From NCBI GenBank assembly GCA_037954325.1, contig JBBMNZ010000028.1, positions 9,307,501 through 9,371,500 of the forward strand: a DNA stretch of 64,000 nt, in the 5' to 3' direction. This document shows, piece by piece, positions 33,742-56,419 of this stretch. The translations under genes were made by a program, and so were the position numbers. Origin of the DNA: Fistularia commersonii. Taxonomy: Eukaryota; Chordata; Actinopteri; Syngnathiformes; Fistulariidae. The notes below the pieces were generated by a model. The model was not told the origin of the DNA. It worked only from the letters and a program-made list of their open reading frames with translations, and did not search any database. Every line of letters starts with the position of its first letter. The first letter of the stretch is position 1.

Positions 33742-35437
33742 AAGAGAGGGAAAATAAAAAATCCAAGAAATCCGTAGAATATCTGCAGCCACCTCCAGGG
33801 GGAGTGTCTCTGTTCTGTAGGCAGATATTTAGAGCACATCAGAGCCAGAGAGCAGCACAGGACGCTGGAGATGGATGGACATACAACTGTAAGGCCGGTT
33901 GGAAACCTCCCGATCCGGTCAGAGCCCGAACGTTTGTCAGACACGCCCTGTACTGTACGTCCATTGGATCAAGTGATAGAAATGTAATGAGTTATGTTGT
34001 TAGTATATGAAAAAAAAAAAAGTTAAAAGTAAATGTTGTTTCTCACCTGCTTGCAAACTGGACTCAGAATTTTTTTTTAATAGCTCTTGTGTGAAGTCTC
34101 ACTGTGTTATTTTGCATCACGCCAAGCTAACCCCTCAGAAGCGCTCTGTTGATTCACAATAGCGACGTTAAACACTGCATCTCTTTGTGTCTTGTACTGG
34201 AGTCTTAGTGAAGTGCCTTCCCCGCCCCAACCCTTTCTGTCAGTTAATGCTTTTGATTATTTTTTTTCCCGGGAAGACGCATTTGTTTGGGCAAGAGGGA
34301 CTTCAGTCATTCATTCACACATGGAAACAGTGATGTTTTGACTATGAAGAAAATAAACTCCATTGCTGAATTTGTATTCATTGCTGTAAAATTTCCGGGC
34401 CGTTTCCATAACAACTAAATCTCCCCTTATCTTCCACTGAGTTTTAATATCAACCTATTTAAATACATTACCAAAAGCATGCAGCATCTCTTAAAATGGC
34501 TTTTGTGTACACGTTGGTCTGGTTAACTTTGTTTATGCGCAATAAAATGCAAAACTTTAAACAAAGAGCTCGGACGTGTTAAACAGATGTTTGTGTAAGT
34601 GTTAATGGCACTCAGATTATTTTCCCCTGGATTTAGTGCCTTTGTGCCGCAGCTGTTCTGAGAGCCGTCACGCTTGTCCATATGTGTTGTCTGGTGCCCC
34701 TAATGCTTAGATCAAAATAATATTCATGTAATTATCTCAGAATTCACACATAATTCTATCCCTGATTAAGAAAAGCAGCTTTTCCCCCTCCCTTGTGGCA
34801 ACCTTTCTTATAATCTTGGGATAATAGTTATGTTAGTTCAGGATGATGGCAGGGTTTTTTTTTAAGTATTCCCCTGGATTCCGATATAAAGTGTTTGATG
34901 GAAAAATTTTGAACATAATTTTGAGTGTATTATCTTATTTTCGAAATTAGCAGTACATTGTAGTCCTTTTCACCTTTTTTGGACAATCATTTTAATAATT
35001 CAGAATTAATGATCTCAGATTAGTGTTGCAATGTTTTTTAGAACAGCGCCGAATAGATCAATTCCGCTTCCGGTCGTTTCTTCCCGGTTCTTCGAAGACG
35101 CTGCCGGGCCAAAAAAAAAAGGGCATCAATCGAGTCGTCATTTATCCGACGCTCCTTGAACGCCCCACACGAAGGAGCGAGCCAATCGCCTGCGACATCC
35201 TGCCGAAGGGAGAGAGAGAGAGTGAGAGAGAGAAAAAAAAACGAGCTGTTGAAAAACGAGGCGAAGGAGCTGGTTAGAAACACACCGGCACCGGGGCGAA
35301 CGTCTGCCAGAAAGCGCCTGCGAAAGACTAGCGGGAGAGAGAAAGAGAGAGCGACAGCGCTCCGACATCGTCCTCCAGCCGTTCGAGCGAGCAGACTCCC
35401 GAGTTATCAGCAGGTGTGTCGCGGATCCGAAGCGCAG
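33742..35437. other. ddx42 3' UTR and limd2 promoter/5' UTR
   Basis: The ddx42 3' UTR starts at 33742. A canonical AATAAA at 34352-34357 is a likely end. Another AATAAA lies at about 34541. AT-rich spacer follows to about 35035. From about 35040 the sequence becomes GC-richer, with an ETS-type CTTCCGGT at 35067-35074 and a purine-rich GA stretch (about 35210-35350). The latter is probably limd2 5' UTR, leading to the start codon at 35438. Confidence 0.6.
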
Positions 35438-44733
<9,296 letters not shown>

Positions 44734-46793
44734 TAGCAGCTGCCCCGTCGCGCTCCCATACCTCCGTCACCACGAACAGGAGACCCCGCTCTCTCACCTG
44801 CCTTTTTCTTTTTTTCTTTTTTTTTTTTCTTTTCAAATGCCATCAGAACAGGTACATGCACAAACGGCTAGGAATCCACACCAATTCAATTTGGGATTTT
44901 TATTCTGCCTTTTCTTTTTGAGGGGGTGGGGTTATTCTCTTAATTAATGCATATTTGATTCATTTTATTTTTTTTTCCAATTTCCTGTTCGGAATTGGTA
45001 CTTGATTGTGACCAAAAGCCTTCTCTGGTACGGGGGGAGTGTAACCGTTGCTCCGGTTCGTCGTCTTCTTCCTCTTCCTTTCTTTAAAATCATTTGCACC
45101 CTTTTTTTTTTTCTTGAAAACCGTATGCTCAGGCGGACGCAGCCCTGGGTCGTCACCAAGGGTTTAGTCAGAGCGTGCACTCAGGTCAATATTCAGAGGG
45201 TCTTCATTCGCAGTGTTACCCAAGGATTTACAAACAAACAAATAAAAACAAAGCTTAAGGTCTCTCACTTTAACAATCAGCAACGGTCCTCGTGCGACGG
45301 ATGTCACGCGTAGGGTCTCGTGCATTTGACGAACTCTTGGGGGTTCAGTGTTCTGTGACGCAACCAAGCAACGGCTCACCTCTGCTTTTCTGTTCTGCAA
45401 CGACTCGCCTCATTCTGCGCTGGGTCGTTTTTTGTTCTCGACCAATCAGAGTCTTATATTTGCATGTTGTCATCACCGGGTCTCGTCGGCCTTTTCTTAC
45501 CTCTTACCATGACCTTTCCTTTCCCCCCCTTTATTTTCTTTTTTCTATCTGCTTCATTTCAGGGGAAGCCTTGGATTCGTTGCTGCGGCTCGATGAGCAC
45601 TTCCCTTTGGGCTTTTTTTTAGTTGTTTTTTTTTTTTTTTTCTAAGGTCGATGACTTTTTAATGCTGTTGTCGGATTTGTGTTTTGTAAACTGTCTGTAC
45701 ATAGAAGCTGTGGTTTTGTGATTAGTGACCCCCCCCCTCCTCAAGCTGGTCCTGACCCTTGAACCCCAGGGAACGTGAATCCTCATCCGTAGTCATCCTT
45801 TGAAAACCTCTGATGGAGTGGGGGGTGTTGAGGGACGAAACAGACCCCACCGGAGTACCACTTGATTTTTTTCGTCCCTCACGTTGTTTCAAGGTCGTAA
45901 CTGTTTTCTCTTGTGAGTTTATCTTACTCCCCCCCCATGTAGATTTCCTTTTCTTAAAAATGCCTTCTGATCTCTTCCCCCTACCTTGTCAGCTAAATAC
46001 TCACTTGCACCTGGACCTACTTCTGATTATTCAAGTCAATTAGATGGTGTGTGGTGGAGGTGTTTGCCACAGAGCCCCCTCCCTTCTCCATGTTCTTCTT
46101 GCATGATGCATGCAAAAAACAAAGCAACACAGAGCCTTGGCCACCTTTTACATTCAGTTAACTGCGGCGTCAGAGATGATGCAAGGCAGCAGGTCGAGAC
46201 CTCCAGTCTCTCCCCACCCCGTCTCTATATTTCATTCTGTGCGAGGAATGAGTCCAAAGCCATTTGAATACCGTGCTTTTAGACAGTGTTTGCGGAAAAA
46301 AAACACTTAAGACTTGACTGACACTTGAATGACACAATTACTGCTGAAGGTTTACTGTGAATTTGAGCTTGATGGCGGAGACTTGATAACTTCTTCTTTT
46401 TTATTATTATTATTATTATTATCATAATTCTTATGAAAGAGAAGCCTTAGAAATAAAGTAAAATAGCTTATTGTCGTTCTCAAATGAAAACCTACAGATC
46501 CGCACACCCCCACACTTCAACATGACTTCACTCGACCAGCAGTCGTTTTTACTCTGCCCACTTTCTATCCACATTTACTGTACAATATATCGTGCGTGTG
46601 CGTCTGTGCGTGTTCGAGCGCGCCAATGTATATTTTATAAAAAAAAAAAAAAAAAAGCCTTTTTTTCTTTTTTTAATGGTCCTTGGGATCCTCCAATGCT
46701 TTAAAGATCAGGAGAGTTGTATCCAGAAAACAGTCTTCTCTGCTTAAGCAGTTCGCCAAGGTACAACTGCGAAATCTGTGAAATACGGCTCCT

Positions 46794-46813
46794 CAGCGCC
46801 CCCTGGTGGCGAG
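46794..46813 (-). promoter_or_regulatory. Strong CTCF-like motif, reverse orientation
   Basis: CAGCGCCCCCTGGTGGCGAG on the plus strand is the reverse complement of the core CCACCAGGGGGCGCTG, an excellent match to the vertebrate CTCF consensus. It faces the forward-oriented motif at 12736 in the convergent arrangement typical of loop anchors. Binding is not shown by sequence. Confidence 0.65.
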
Positions 46814-47260
46814 GGTACACACCAACACCGGTGCCAAGAGGCCCAGGTGGACGACCTCAAATTCACTTAATTTTCTTTTACAATATGTGAAATATATCGA
46901 GTCTTATTTTGAGTCTGTGTAAAAAAAAAACATGGATGTGGACTTGATGGTCTGATGCTGTTTGCCATACATTTTAAATGTACGCATCTTTTGAATAATG
47001 TATTTTGAAAAACATAAACATGGATGTGTAGGCGGAGGTGGCCTTACAACGAATGGACACGAGGGTTCGGTCTACAGCCCTCATCCTCTCCTCTCCTTTA
47101 TTTGTTGCTCAGTCATGGTATGGAGGTTTTTTTTTGTTTGTTTGTTTTTTTAATCTAATCGTGCACTCCTTTTTATGCCAACACACCCAATCATTTTGTG
47201 CATTTTCCAAATTATTTTTTTTCTTCCAATTTTTTTTACATGCTTTTGGAGAAAAAAATA

Positions 47261-47266
47261 AATAAA
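47261..47266 (+). terminator. Polyadenylation signal, probable limd2 end
   Basis: AATAAA is followed within 40 bases by a GT-rich stretch ('gacttgtgtgtttatt'), a plausible cleavage context. Confidence 0.6.
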
Positions 47267-47464
47267 ATGCTGGTGTTGATCAAACTCACCGACTTGTGTG
47301 TTTATTATATATTTTTCAGAAAGGTTTTACCACATCTGGTGAGCATCTCACTGAAACCGACCTAATGGATGGAAACAAGCGGGGTTGACGTATCTCGTGT
47401 CGACGAGGACATGACGCCGTAAACTTTCTTTATTCGGTGTAATTAATACTCTTTTCCTTTGGGC

Positions 47465-47525
47465 TGTTCTCTTCAGGGGTCGCCAGAGTGAATCATCTAA
47501 CCCCATTGTCTGCATCCTCTTGCAA
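47465..47525 (-). mobile_element. Short LINE 3'-end remnant
   Basis: 'caggggtcgccagagtgaat' and the following 'catctaacccc' resemble the antisense of retrotransposon fragments common in fish, and the start of the better-preserved fragment at 59428-59810. Only about 60 bases remain. Confidence 0.4.
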
Positions 47526-47679
47526 ATGATAAAAAAAAATAATAAAGAGCGAGACTTTGCAGCCCTTGGAGGTCGAAAGACTGAATCAGCCCAGCGGGCT
47601 TGTTAAATAACAGTAAACCCCACCTCCCATCCCGACCCCCACCATTTCAAGCTAACAGGAAGACGTAATTAGACTCTTG

Positions 47680-48960
47680 GTCAAGTTTTCATTCGCGTCA
47701 CATCCAAAACAAGATCCCCTTTGTGCCTCTCGGAGCGCCAGACAGTCGAAAAACCCCAAATTTCCGACGGTCGTGAAGGCAACGCCAGCGCTCGGCCTAC
47801 GTCACAACTGGTCCGCCTCTAGAGCGTGCGCGCTCCCGGGCGGCCGGGGTAGCGGCGCGTCCCCGCGACTGCGCGGCGCAAATTTAGATAGTTCAGTCAC
47901 CAGAACCCCCCCCTCCTCCCCCGCCGCAGCCAGGGGGAACAAACCCGGGAGGACGGCGGGCCGTCTGGACGGTGGCGGGACGCGGACTCGACTCGGACGC
48001 GCGGTTCGGCGTTGTTTTTCCGCGATGTGGCCGAAAAGCGAGTCGCGGGTTCCGGTGGCGGTGTTTTTTCCTCCGTCAGGAAGTTTGACGTAGTCGCTCG
48101 AAATCCGCTCGGCGGTTTGTTTTGGTCCGGAGACACCGCGTCCTGGACTCGGAACCGGTTTCCATTATTGTTGGTTTTTACATTTCTTTTCTTTGGACGT
48201 TCTTGGAAAGTCGGGACGGCGCCGCGGCGTGAACAAGCCGGAGTTGCGCACCGGAGCTCACCGATGTAGCCGATCCGGTTCACTAGTCCGGTACTGTTCA
48301 CCGAACCCCCACACAAAAAAACGGCTGCTGGAGACCCCTTCCGTTCGGGCTTAAAAATGTTAAAAAATCAAAATCCCACTATTTAAAATTTTCACGTTTT
48401 TTTTTATTATTATTTTGTTTTTTTATGCGGATGCGAGCGCTGATTGGATCTGACGCGGAAAACGAATCCCTGGATTCGGACGTCTCGTCTCCTCCCGCGG
48501 GTCGAAGCTGGTAACGCGGAGAATCTGCAAAGTTAGCAGGAAGAGGGAAAAAAAAAATCACGGAAACCGTGGCGTGACGCCCCCCCCCCCCCCTCGTCCT
48601 CCTCCACCTCCCCACAAACCTACTCCCTCGCCAGGTGAAGGTCTCACCTTGAATGACGGTCAGTCCCTTATAATTTCCCTTATTTTTCTTCCAATTGGCG
48701 TGGAATTGTAGTCCCGCGAGAACATGTGTTAAAAGTTCAAGTTCCTCCAAACTTCCGGGGTGCAGCCGACCCCCAACCCCGTCAGATACGGCCGTTTTTT
48801 TCCGCGTTTCACCGTGAAAGAAAAGTGCGGGAGACCTGTGGAGGAAGAAGTGTCGGAGTCGGAGTGGGAGTGGGAGCCCTGTCATGGCGCCCGATGGACG
48901 AGCACGTCGCTTCATCCCCACGACCTCAGGTGAGTTGGTCACAGGTGAGATCGCGCAGCC
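47680..48960. promoter_or_regulatory. CpG-rich promoter-like region, probable map3k3 5' end
   Basis: CpG dinucleotides and G/C runs are dense at about 47760-48300 and again at about 48420-48960. A short open frame beginning MAPDGRARRF (ATG near 48883) ends at a strong donor, CTCAG|GTGAGT, near 48930. This could be a noncoding or upstream-ORF first exon of map3k3, whose coding start is 6 kb downstream. The link is positional only; an unrelated transcript is possible. Confidence 0.45.
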
Positions 48961-50101
48961 ACGTGACCGGAAACGGTGATGAGTGATGACCGCGATGCAT
49001 TTATGTGCCGGTGGGAAAGTTGATATATATTTGTTTAGAAATTAGAATTAAAAATCCACGTTTTTCTCTTAGTCGTTTCAAGATCAAATCTGTTCCCGGG
49101 AGTACTTTGGTCGGTAACTAAACTACAAGTACGTGAGTGATATCTGTAATCAAGGTGTAAATTAGTCAGGATTCTTGAAATTCTGTCATTTCAAAGAAGG
49201 ATAAGGCAGGAAAGAAGGTGAAATAAGCCCTCCAGAGAAGTGAGGAGTTTCCCCAGGAGAAAGTTAGCGAATATGTGATGCCGGACCTGAAGACGTCCTC
49301 CGAGACGACATGGGAAACATTAAAAGTTGATTTTGTTGTTGTTCCTCGGACAATGTCGTGGTGTGTCGGGAACTGGACACAGGTGTCTGTGAAGAAACCT
49401 GCTTTGGTTCAGGGCTGGAACCGAAACCTCGCTTTTAAGAATATTAACGCCTCGGAAATGTCTCGACAACAAAATCACATTGTGTTTATTCAGCATCAGT
49501 GCATTTTCTTCTTCGTCTTCTTCTTCGTCTTATTATTGCTATTATTATTCGTGGCAGCGACTGGTTTGCAGGGAAAAGGCCGAGGCCTGAGCCGCTGCTG
49601 AGAATATTTTCAGGTAATTTTTAAGGACGCCAGAAAAGTAAACAGGCCGCTGGCTGCGGTTTCAGGGGCAGCTGAGGTGAGCCGCTAGACGGAGATGCGC
49701 CGAGGGGACGACGACTGCCGTCACACTGAGTTGTTGTTTTTTTTTGTTTATTTCTAAAACTGTAAAATACCATAGGCGTGCACTTTGTCATTCATCGACG
49801 ACAGATTGAATCCAGATGACTGAGTGAATCATTGTTTTTACAGCCCTTGAATAGATAATAAATGAGTAATAAGATGGTAATAGACTCTATTACCATACCC
49901 ATGGTGCAGTTTTTTTCTAACCGTTACTGCATCCGAACATGAGCTGTGTATTTATTGTATTAAACCTTCGGCCCGAAGGTGTGACGTTTCATACAAACAC
50001 TCAGAACGTGGGAAAGTAAAGCTTTCATTTGAGCTCAAAGTCAAGATTCTCAAGAACATCAGTCTGTGAAACGGTGTTTCTGGTCCGGCTTCAGTATAAA
50101 C

Positions 50102-50180
<79 letters not shown>

Positions 50181-52556
50181 CTGTGCATACCTGCTCATAT
50201 TCAGCCCGTTATGAGACCATAAATACCTGATTGTGCTCCAAGTTCATGAGGTGCAGCTGTGCAGCACACGCGCACACACGCACACACTGATGGATAGAGC
50301 AGTTATAAGTAATGCAGCAGGTGAAAGTTTGGATTAGTTGATTGGTTGTCATGACACCCGCCTGTCTGACTGAAGCGAGCTGTCTGTTTGCCCTCTGAAG
50401 CGAGAGGGGTAGCTGAAGAGGTTTCTGTCGTTGGTCCAGCGGTCGAAACCCTGTTCTCGGGTCGTTCGCGGACGGAACCCAATCCAAACCGGAGCTCGAC
50501 AGCGGACGCTGAATCATTCCGCTTCGGTCAAACTGTAGAGACGGCGGGGGAAGCGACGGGACCGGGACTCGGGTCGGGATTCAACCGCGGGTGTGGAATG
50601 CGATGGCCCAGGCTGGGATGGTCCTGCTGATAGATAGTTAAGACCTGTGCAGGGAAAAGGTTTCAGGTTTGGGGTGGACTAACACCTGTAGGTGAGTCTG
50701 GATAAAGCATGAGCCAGTGGCCGGTCCAGGACCAGGAGGAACCCTGGATTCTTGTCTGAAGACCGGATCAGTCATTTGAGACTTTTCTTTCAGGATTTTC
50801 TGAATCATGGCGATTGCTCACTTTTCAGCAGGACATGTCAGCTTGGATATTAACCTCCCATCACCCCACTAACACACATGCTCCATCTTGGCAGTTCATT
50901 TTCTTAGCGATTCCATTGATATCTATGTATTGGTGGGAAATATAATGCAGATCTTCAAGTGTTGAGCTGTTCTTTATATATACTCCTCCCTTGCCGCGGA
51001 TGCTTTAAGGAGATAAATAGCACTGCAGCTGTGGATTGGGACGCTGCGAGCGAGCGATGTGGCTGACGAGAGATGTTATGGTCCAGTCTCTGAGGATGAG
51101 GCAGGTATTGAGTCATTTATTCAGAGAAACCGGATGATTTATTAGCGTACGTCAGCCCGAGTCTTCTGCTCTTTCAAATAATCTACCCTTTCTGGATTGG
51201 GACGGTCGTGTTCCAGATTAACGTGTCATTTTTAATTCAGATGGTTGGGGGGCTCATTTCCTGGGTGTCCATGTCATCTGCCCGGCGACCCCCGAAGGCT
51301 CACTCCTGCACCTGTGTGTGTTTGGTTGAGTCTAAGGGGGGACCCCTCAGGCATATGGGAAGGATGGGTTGTGATGTAGGCGGGTGGCCTCTTCGGCGAG
51401 TTCCCACCGGCACCGGGCGCAGGAGGGACGGCGGTCCAGGGGAATTTGCACCGAGGCGTCGAGTCCAGATGCATCACCCGAGCCCGACAGACGGAGCGAG
51501 GAGTGGGAAAAACAGCTTCAGACTAAACACCTCTCAAGGAAGACTGATCGGGGGGGGAAAAGGGGGGGGGCGTGTGTCTGCGTGTGTTTGCGTGCATGTG
51601 TGTGTGGGTGAGGAAAATCCATGTAAATCCTGCAAGTCTTGGAAATGCGATACAAGGAAAATAAAGTGGGCACAGCTGACCAGGCTGGTACAGTGAAGCC
51701 TCTCTCTGCGCCGAATTCCCCGCATTCCACTCGGGAGGTAATTAAAATCAGGAGAACCAGGGGATGGAAGCGGATGGCTGGCGGAACCGGACAGAAGACG
51801 TTTGTTGCGTCGTCGACGGCAACGTGAGCCCCCACTCTCCGATCCGCTGACAGTTTAGCATTCCGATTCACTTACAGTGGAGAGAACTTCGCCCCTCATC
51901 GACTCCAGGTTATGTATTTCAAGACGCCGCCGCACCGCCACGGACTTGACGTTCCTCCGGTTTCCGCTTCGACCAAAGCGCCCTCAGTTCGGAGGCAACA
52001 TGGCAACGCTCAGCTGGCTGCGGACGGACGTGCCCAGCATTCCTGTGGGTGATTATTACCCAGAAGCCCGTGGTGACCGGGTTGCCCTGGTGCCGGTGCA
52101 CAGATGTACATTCCCGCGTCCGCGTGTTGTTGTTTTTTCAGGCGATGAACCAACTGTCAGATCTAAGCTCCACCCCGCAGGTGGCGTTTATCCTCCTGTG
52201 TCCGGTTACGTCCAGGGGTCTGACCACGAACACCAGTCATGTGACCGTTAGCGATCTGTAATTGTTCGAGTTCCCGCGAAAGCCGAGTGCGGGGGTCGAG
52301 CAGCGGGCGCTTGCTCATCGCGTTGGCAGTTTAACCTTGGAGGATTTCCAAAATAAAGATGTAGTGACTATTTGAAGGTGTGCAGGCAGCCCACCTTTTC
52401 CAAGCTGCAACATACATGATTGGTTCTTTTTGTGTAGAGGGGGTTTGGATGTGGAGGACCTGGTTCTGTTTTTCTTTTTTGATTTATTTTTTTGCGCCCA
52501 CATGGTTCTGTCCTATCCTTGTAACCACACGTGCGTTGTGACCCGGTGCCGGTCAC
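48961..52556. other. Upstream/intron DNA before map3k3, no gene recognised
   Basis: The interval holds AT-rich stretches, a (TG)n run at 50104-50171 and moderately GC-rich patches near 50400-50600 and 51280-51560. An open frame at 51877-52251 has no recognisable domain. Confidence 0.5.
50104..50171. repeat. (TG)n microsatellite
   Basis: More than thirty TG units occur in the region upstream of map3k3. Confidence 0.95.
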
Positions 52557-52787
52557 CTGGGGAGGGACGTGCTTCCCGTCGCCACCATCGCTGACTTTTT
52601 GGTTTTTGCAATCTGCGAGACCCACTCCGCATTTTGTTTGTCGTGGCCGCCGGAGTAGACAGGCGTCCAACTTTCGTAGCTGATATTGATGCTGGAGATG
52701 GAAAAGTACATCCGTTCGCTGGCCGACGCCGTGTTTATAAACGAGAGGCAGGATTTCAACACCTGATACGGTGGAATTACAATCCAG
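52557..52787 (-). other. Candidate coding exon of unknown gene
   Basis: On the minus strand the segment follows 'cgtctgttgcag' and ends at CCCCAG|GTGACC. It is open for 77 codons in one phase, with a vertebrate-like codon pattern. The peptide contains ERMYFSISSINISYESWTPV followed by YSGGHDKQNAEWVSQI. The alternation of short hydrophobic strands with an 'SINIS' core and an 'AEW' motif recalls small beta-sandwich domains such as H-type lectin-like domains; this is a weak inference. No partner exon was found nearby. It may be a gene fragment, a nested antisense gene or chance. Confidence 0.3.
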
Positions 52788-52934
52788 CTGCAACAGACGT
52801 TTGAATTCTCATCAGAGAGAGGTTGGATTTGAAGTCTAGACGTCCAGGATTACATTTCTCACCTTTGGACTGTGAAAACGCAGCATTGGAGGAAAAGCTA
52901 ACAGAATATCAATATGAAAAATAATCCAATTTCA

Positions 52935-53160
52935 CCATTGGCCAGCTGGGTTCTCTCTGTGTGTTCCCACCATGTTCTCCTGCCTTGGCTCTCCCCGGGT
53001 TCTCCGTCCTCCTCCCACAATTTGAAAACAGTCAGTAGATCCAAGTGGGTGTGTGAGAATGAGGGTGAACGATAGGATGCCTCTGTGATTGACAGCTGGC
53101 ACATCCAGGTTAAAACCCGCCTCTCCCCTTTTTGGCAGCTGGGATTGGCTCCAACAATTC
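52935..53160 (-). repeat. Teleost interspersed repeat copy, reverse orientation
   Basis: The copy contains 'gggttctccgtcctcctccc', 'tgtgattgacagctgg', 'cccgcctctcccc' and 'gggattggctcc'. This is the reverse complement of the family at 65-360 and 10240-10490. Confidence 0.7.
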
Positions 53161-54124
53161 TTCACCCCCCCCCCCCCCCATCCATGGACAGTAACATAAT
53201 GGTGCTGGTTTAAATCCCAACATTAACACCTCGCCATCATTTTCAAGTATATTTAATTGTTTTCCCGTCAGGTTTTGATCGGTTGATGTCCCTGCACGTA
53301 TCATAAACTGGTCCTTACATATGCGACCGGGGAATCACTCAGGCGGTATGATTTATTTAACAGTGAAATAATCTTTCTGTCGACCGTAATGCGAAGGAAT
53401 CAAATGCAGTTTAAACAACCTCCAGTCAGAGGAACGGAACAGGAGAGTTCTCGTGTTCACTTTGGCCGGATTTCTTCAGAACCTGGGGGTTTATTAGCTC
53501 AGGCACCGCGGTTTTTACAACACCGTGGGTACCTTGAGCCGGGCAAACTCCGCTGCCCTGCTGGAAATGCTGCTGAGCGCCGCTTTCTGCAGCCAGAGAT
53601 GTTTCAAGATGGTAGATGTTTACAGTGACAGAACCCTTCACCCCCTCTCACTCCCCCCAGCAGAAAACATTCTTCCCATATGAACTCTGCCAGACTGATC
53701 GTTGCCAGTGCAGCTTGACTTTCTGCCATTTCCAATAGTCTGGTCTCTATTGTGGGCAAAACACACACTCTCTCTCTCACTCACACACACACTCTCACAT
53801 GCAATGTGCAGGTTCTGAATCACGCAGGCCTCCAGTGAGAGACTAATATTTAGCTCATGCTACTTTTTGAACATGCAAAGACCGTCTGTTTATCGTCACG
53901 TTGTAAATCCCTGCTGCGGTTTTAATCAACCGCTGCGCCTCAAACAGACGAGGGCAGGGGAAATCTGTCCCGTTACGCTGGATTTCGGGTTTCACAGAGC
54001 AGATCGGCTCTTTGTCGCGGAGGCCGACAGGTGTCACCTGGAAAAATGCGCCACCGGCCCGAAGTCGAGTCCCGCTGTCTTTGTTTTTTCTGTATTGCTA
54101 TCATGTATTATTGTTCTCCCTGTG

Positions 54125-54345
54125 ACTAGACTCCGTGTTCTCCTAACGGGTTCACTCCAGGTTCTCTGTCTTCTTCCCACAGCCCAAAAACAGTCATCAG
54201 GCTCATACAAAGATCAAATTGTCCATAGATGTGAATGAGAAGGTGAATGGTTGTATGTTTACGTGCCGACCCTGTGATTGACGGGTGACCTGTCCAGGCT
54301 AAACCCCGCCCCCTTACCCTACGGTCAGCTAGGATTGGCTCCGTT
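54125..54345 (-). repeat. Teleost interspersed repeat copy, reverse orientation
   Basis: The copy shares 'ggttctctgtcttcttccca', 'gtgattgacgggtgacctgt' and 'aggattggctcc' with the copy at 52935. It lies about 700 bases upstream of the map3k3 start exon. Confidence 0.7.
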
Positions 54346-55020
54346 GATTGTTTCTGTTTTTTGTTTTCTTTCTAATCCTTGAGAGGAAAATGGTTGCCAA
54401 ATAAGTTGCGAGTCGCTGCTGTGTTGTTTGTTTTTGTTTAGTTTGTTTGTTTCTCAGGCGGAAGCTGCCTCAACCAAACTGTGCACCTCCAGCTATTAGA
54501 CATCAGAAACACGGTCTGGTGTCGAGTCTTTCAGCACTGGGCTGAAGATCCAAGTCCCTGACTGTTTTTTTTTTTTTTTTTTTTTCCATTTGAGAAGGAA
54601 AACAGGAAGCTATTTCTTTGTTTCTTACAGTTTTTCTTCCTCATTCTGTAAACTAAACTTAAGTACAAAATCATATCGTGGCTTTTTCCGTTTTCGCGTC
54701 ACCAAAATTTTCTTTTCCCTGTAAGCGCAGGTTCCATTTCCTGCGGAGCTCATTTTCCATTTCTCAACATTTTGTTTTTTTTTCTCACATCAGTTCAATT
54801 TTTCACAAATTTTCAGACAAATCGGGTCAAATGCTCGTTGCTTTGTTTTTTCGTCCAGCCCAGTGGAAACACGGCCTGAAATAGCCGCGTCCAGCCCTGC
54901 TCCCATGAGTAATCGATTTCTTTGTTTGTGTTTACGTGCAGGCAGCGGGTGTGTTGGCACGCCACAGGCTCGTTTCTGAAGACGAGACGCGAGTAGACCG
55001 AACAGGCAAACATCGCCGCC

Positions 55021-56375
55021 ATGAGTAAGTGCCCACCCCAGCCCCCCCTTTTCCCCCCGCCGCCCGGAGGTCTGATGTTCTGCAGACGTTTCTGGGAGCG
55101 GGGCTTTCTCCCCGTGCCATGTAAAAACAGACACTTTGCACCCAAGTCCGTCTCGGTGGCCCGAGCCCGCCGGAGCCACCTCCGCCGCTGCCTGGTGACT
55201 GATTGACCCCCCGCGCCGCAAAGACAAGGAAGGGCTGGGGGAGGGAGGGGAGGCTGGTTCTGGCCGCTGCCTCGGGGGCTCTATCATGTCCGTCCAAGCT
55301 ACACAAGCGAAGTATTTTCTCTCCGTCAGCCACTTCGTCCCAGGCCAAAGACCCGCCTATGAGATCAAACACGGAAGCGGGCATATTAAAAACACAGGGG
55401 CCCCTCCTCCTCCTCCTCCTCCTCCTCCTCCTCCTCTCAACATGGCCGCAGTTAGAGGTCGCCGGGTTGAACCCTCCCCCTCCCAGTCTTGTACCTGTCG
55501 CCCATGTCATCCATTTTCTAATCTTCCAATCGTTTTGTTGTTTTTTTTTTTTTTTTTTGTCTCCACGATCCTCTCTAGATGAGCGACAGGCGCTTCACTC
55601 CATCATGAAGGACCTGGTCGCCCTCCAGATGTCGCGGCGCCAGCCCGTGTTGCCTTTCGACTGCGGGAAACCCAAAGCTCTCGCTCCGGTGGCTCCAGCC
55701 CAGGCCAACAGACAGGTGGGGTCCTGCCCACCAAACATCGAGGGGATGATTTGTAAATGTCTTTCGAACCCACCGTAGGGAGGGGAAAAAAAAACAAACA
55801 ATTTGAATCAATTTTTTGACAGTAAAATACAAGAAAATATTTTATTGTTTGATGTCATTGTTTGTTTCCGTATGTGTAAGCCACTTATCAGCTTTTCTCT
55901 GTTTTTGCATCAAACCTCACATTGATTTTTCAATATTTATTTTAACATGCGGTGGAAAAACACCCCAGTCTGGGTAAAATGACTCAGTAATAATTAATAA
56001 TAATATTCAACACACAATGCTAAATATTTATACAGTTTTGTTTGGTTACTCTACTTTTCTTGCTGCGGAGATGGAAAACACATAGAAAATATCTGTACTA
56101 ATCGAGATTCCCCTTCGTGAGGTGGAGAAAATATTGGAATATATCTGGTACTGAAGTATTTTTATGAATAATATACAAGTATGGAGTGTTATTCCAGCTG
56201 TGACGTGGCAACAGTGTTTTGTTTTGTTTTTTCTGAGAGCTCTGTTTCTGATCTCCCTCAGGACGATGTCAGGATAAAGTTTGAGTTCTCTGGGGAGAGG
56301 AGGTGAGTTGGGCTTGCTCGCGCATGCTTGTGTGTATGTGTTTGTGTGTGTGTGTGTGTGTGGGTGCGTGTGTGC

Positions 56376-56419
<44 letters not shown>

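Larger units (their letters stand above)
44734..47290 (+). other. limd2 3' UTR (inferred)
   Basis: About 2.5 kb without any other gene follows the limd2 stop, rich in T-runs and ending with AATAAA at 47261-47266. An earlier AATAAA at about 46452 could give a shorter form. A TTA run occurs at about 46402-46422. A CTCF-like motif lies inside, at 46794. Confidence 0.55.

Noticed and set aside
33250..33792. 180-codon minus-strand frame over the ddx42 last exon
   Set aside because: Its Val/Ala/Pro repeats are the complement of the SDR codons. The plus strand is a clear ddx42 exon.
48379..48942. 187-codon minus-strand frame in the CpG-rich block
   Set aside because: GC-rich sequence lacks stops by composition. 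No domain or splice pattern is visible.
51877..52251. 124-codon plus-strand frame with an internal MATLSWLR start
   Set aside because: No recognisable family or paired splice sites were found. Could be chance in GC-rich DNA.
54790..55510. Two long minus-strand frames over the map3k3 start exon
   Set aside because: They owe their length to GC-rich and CCT-repeat DNA and are antisense to a well-supported exon. No domain recognised.
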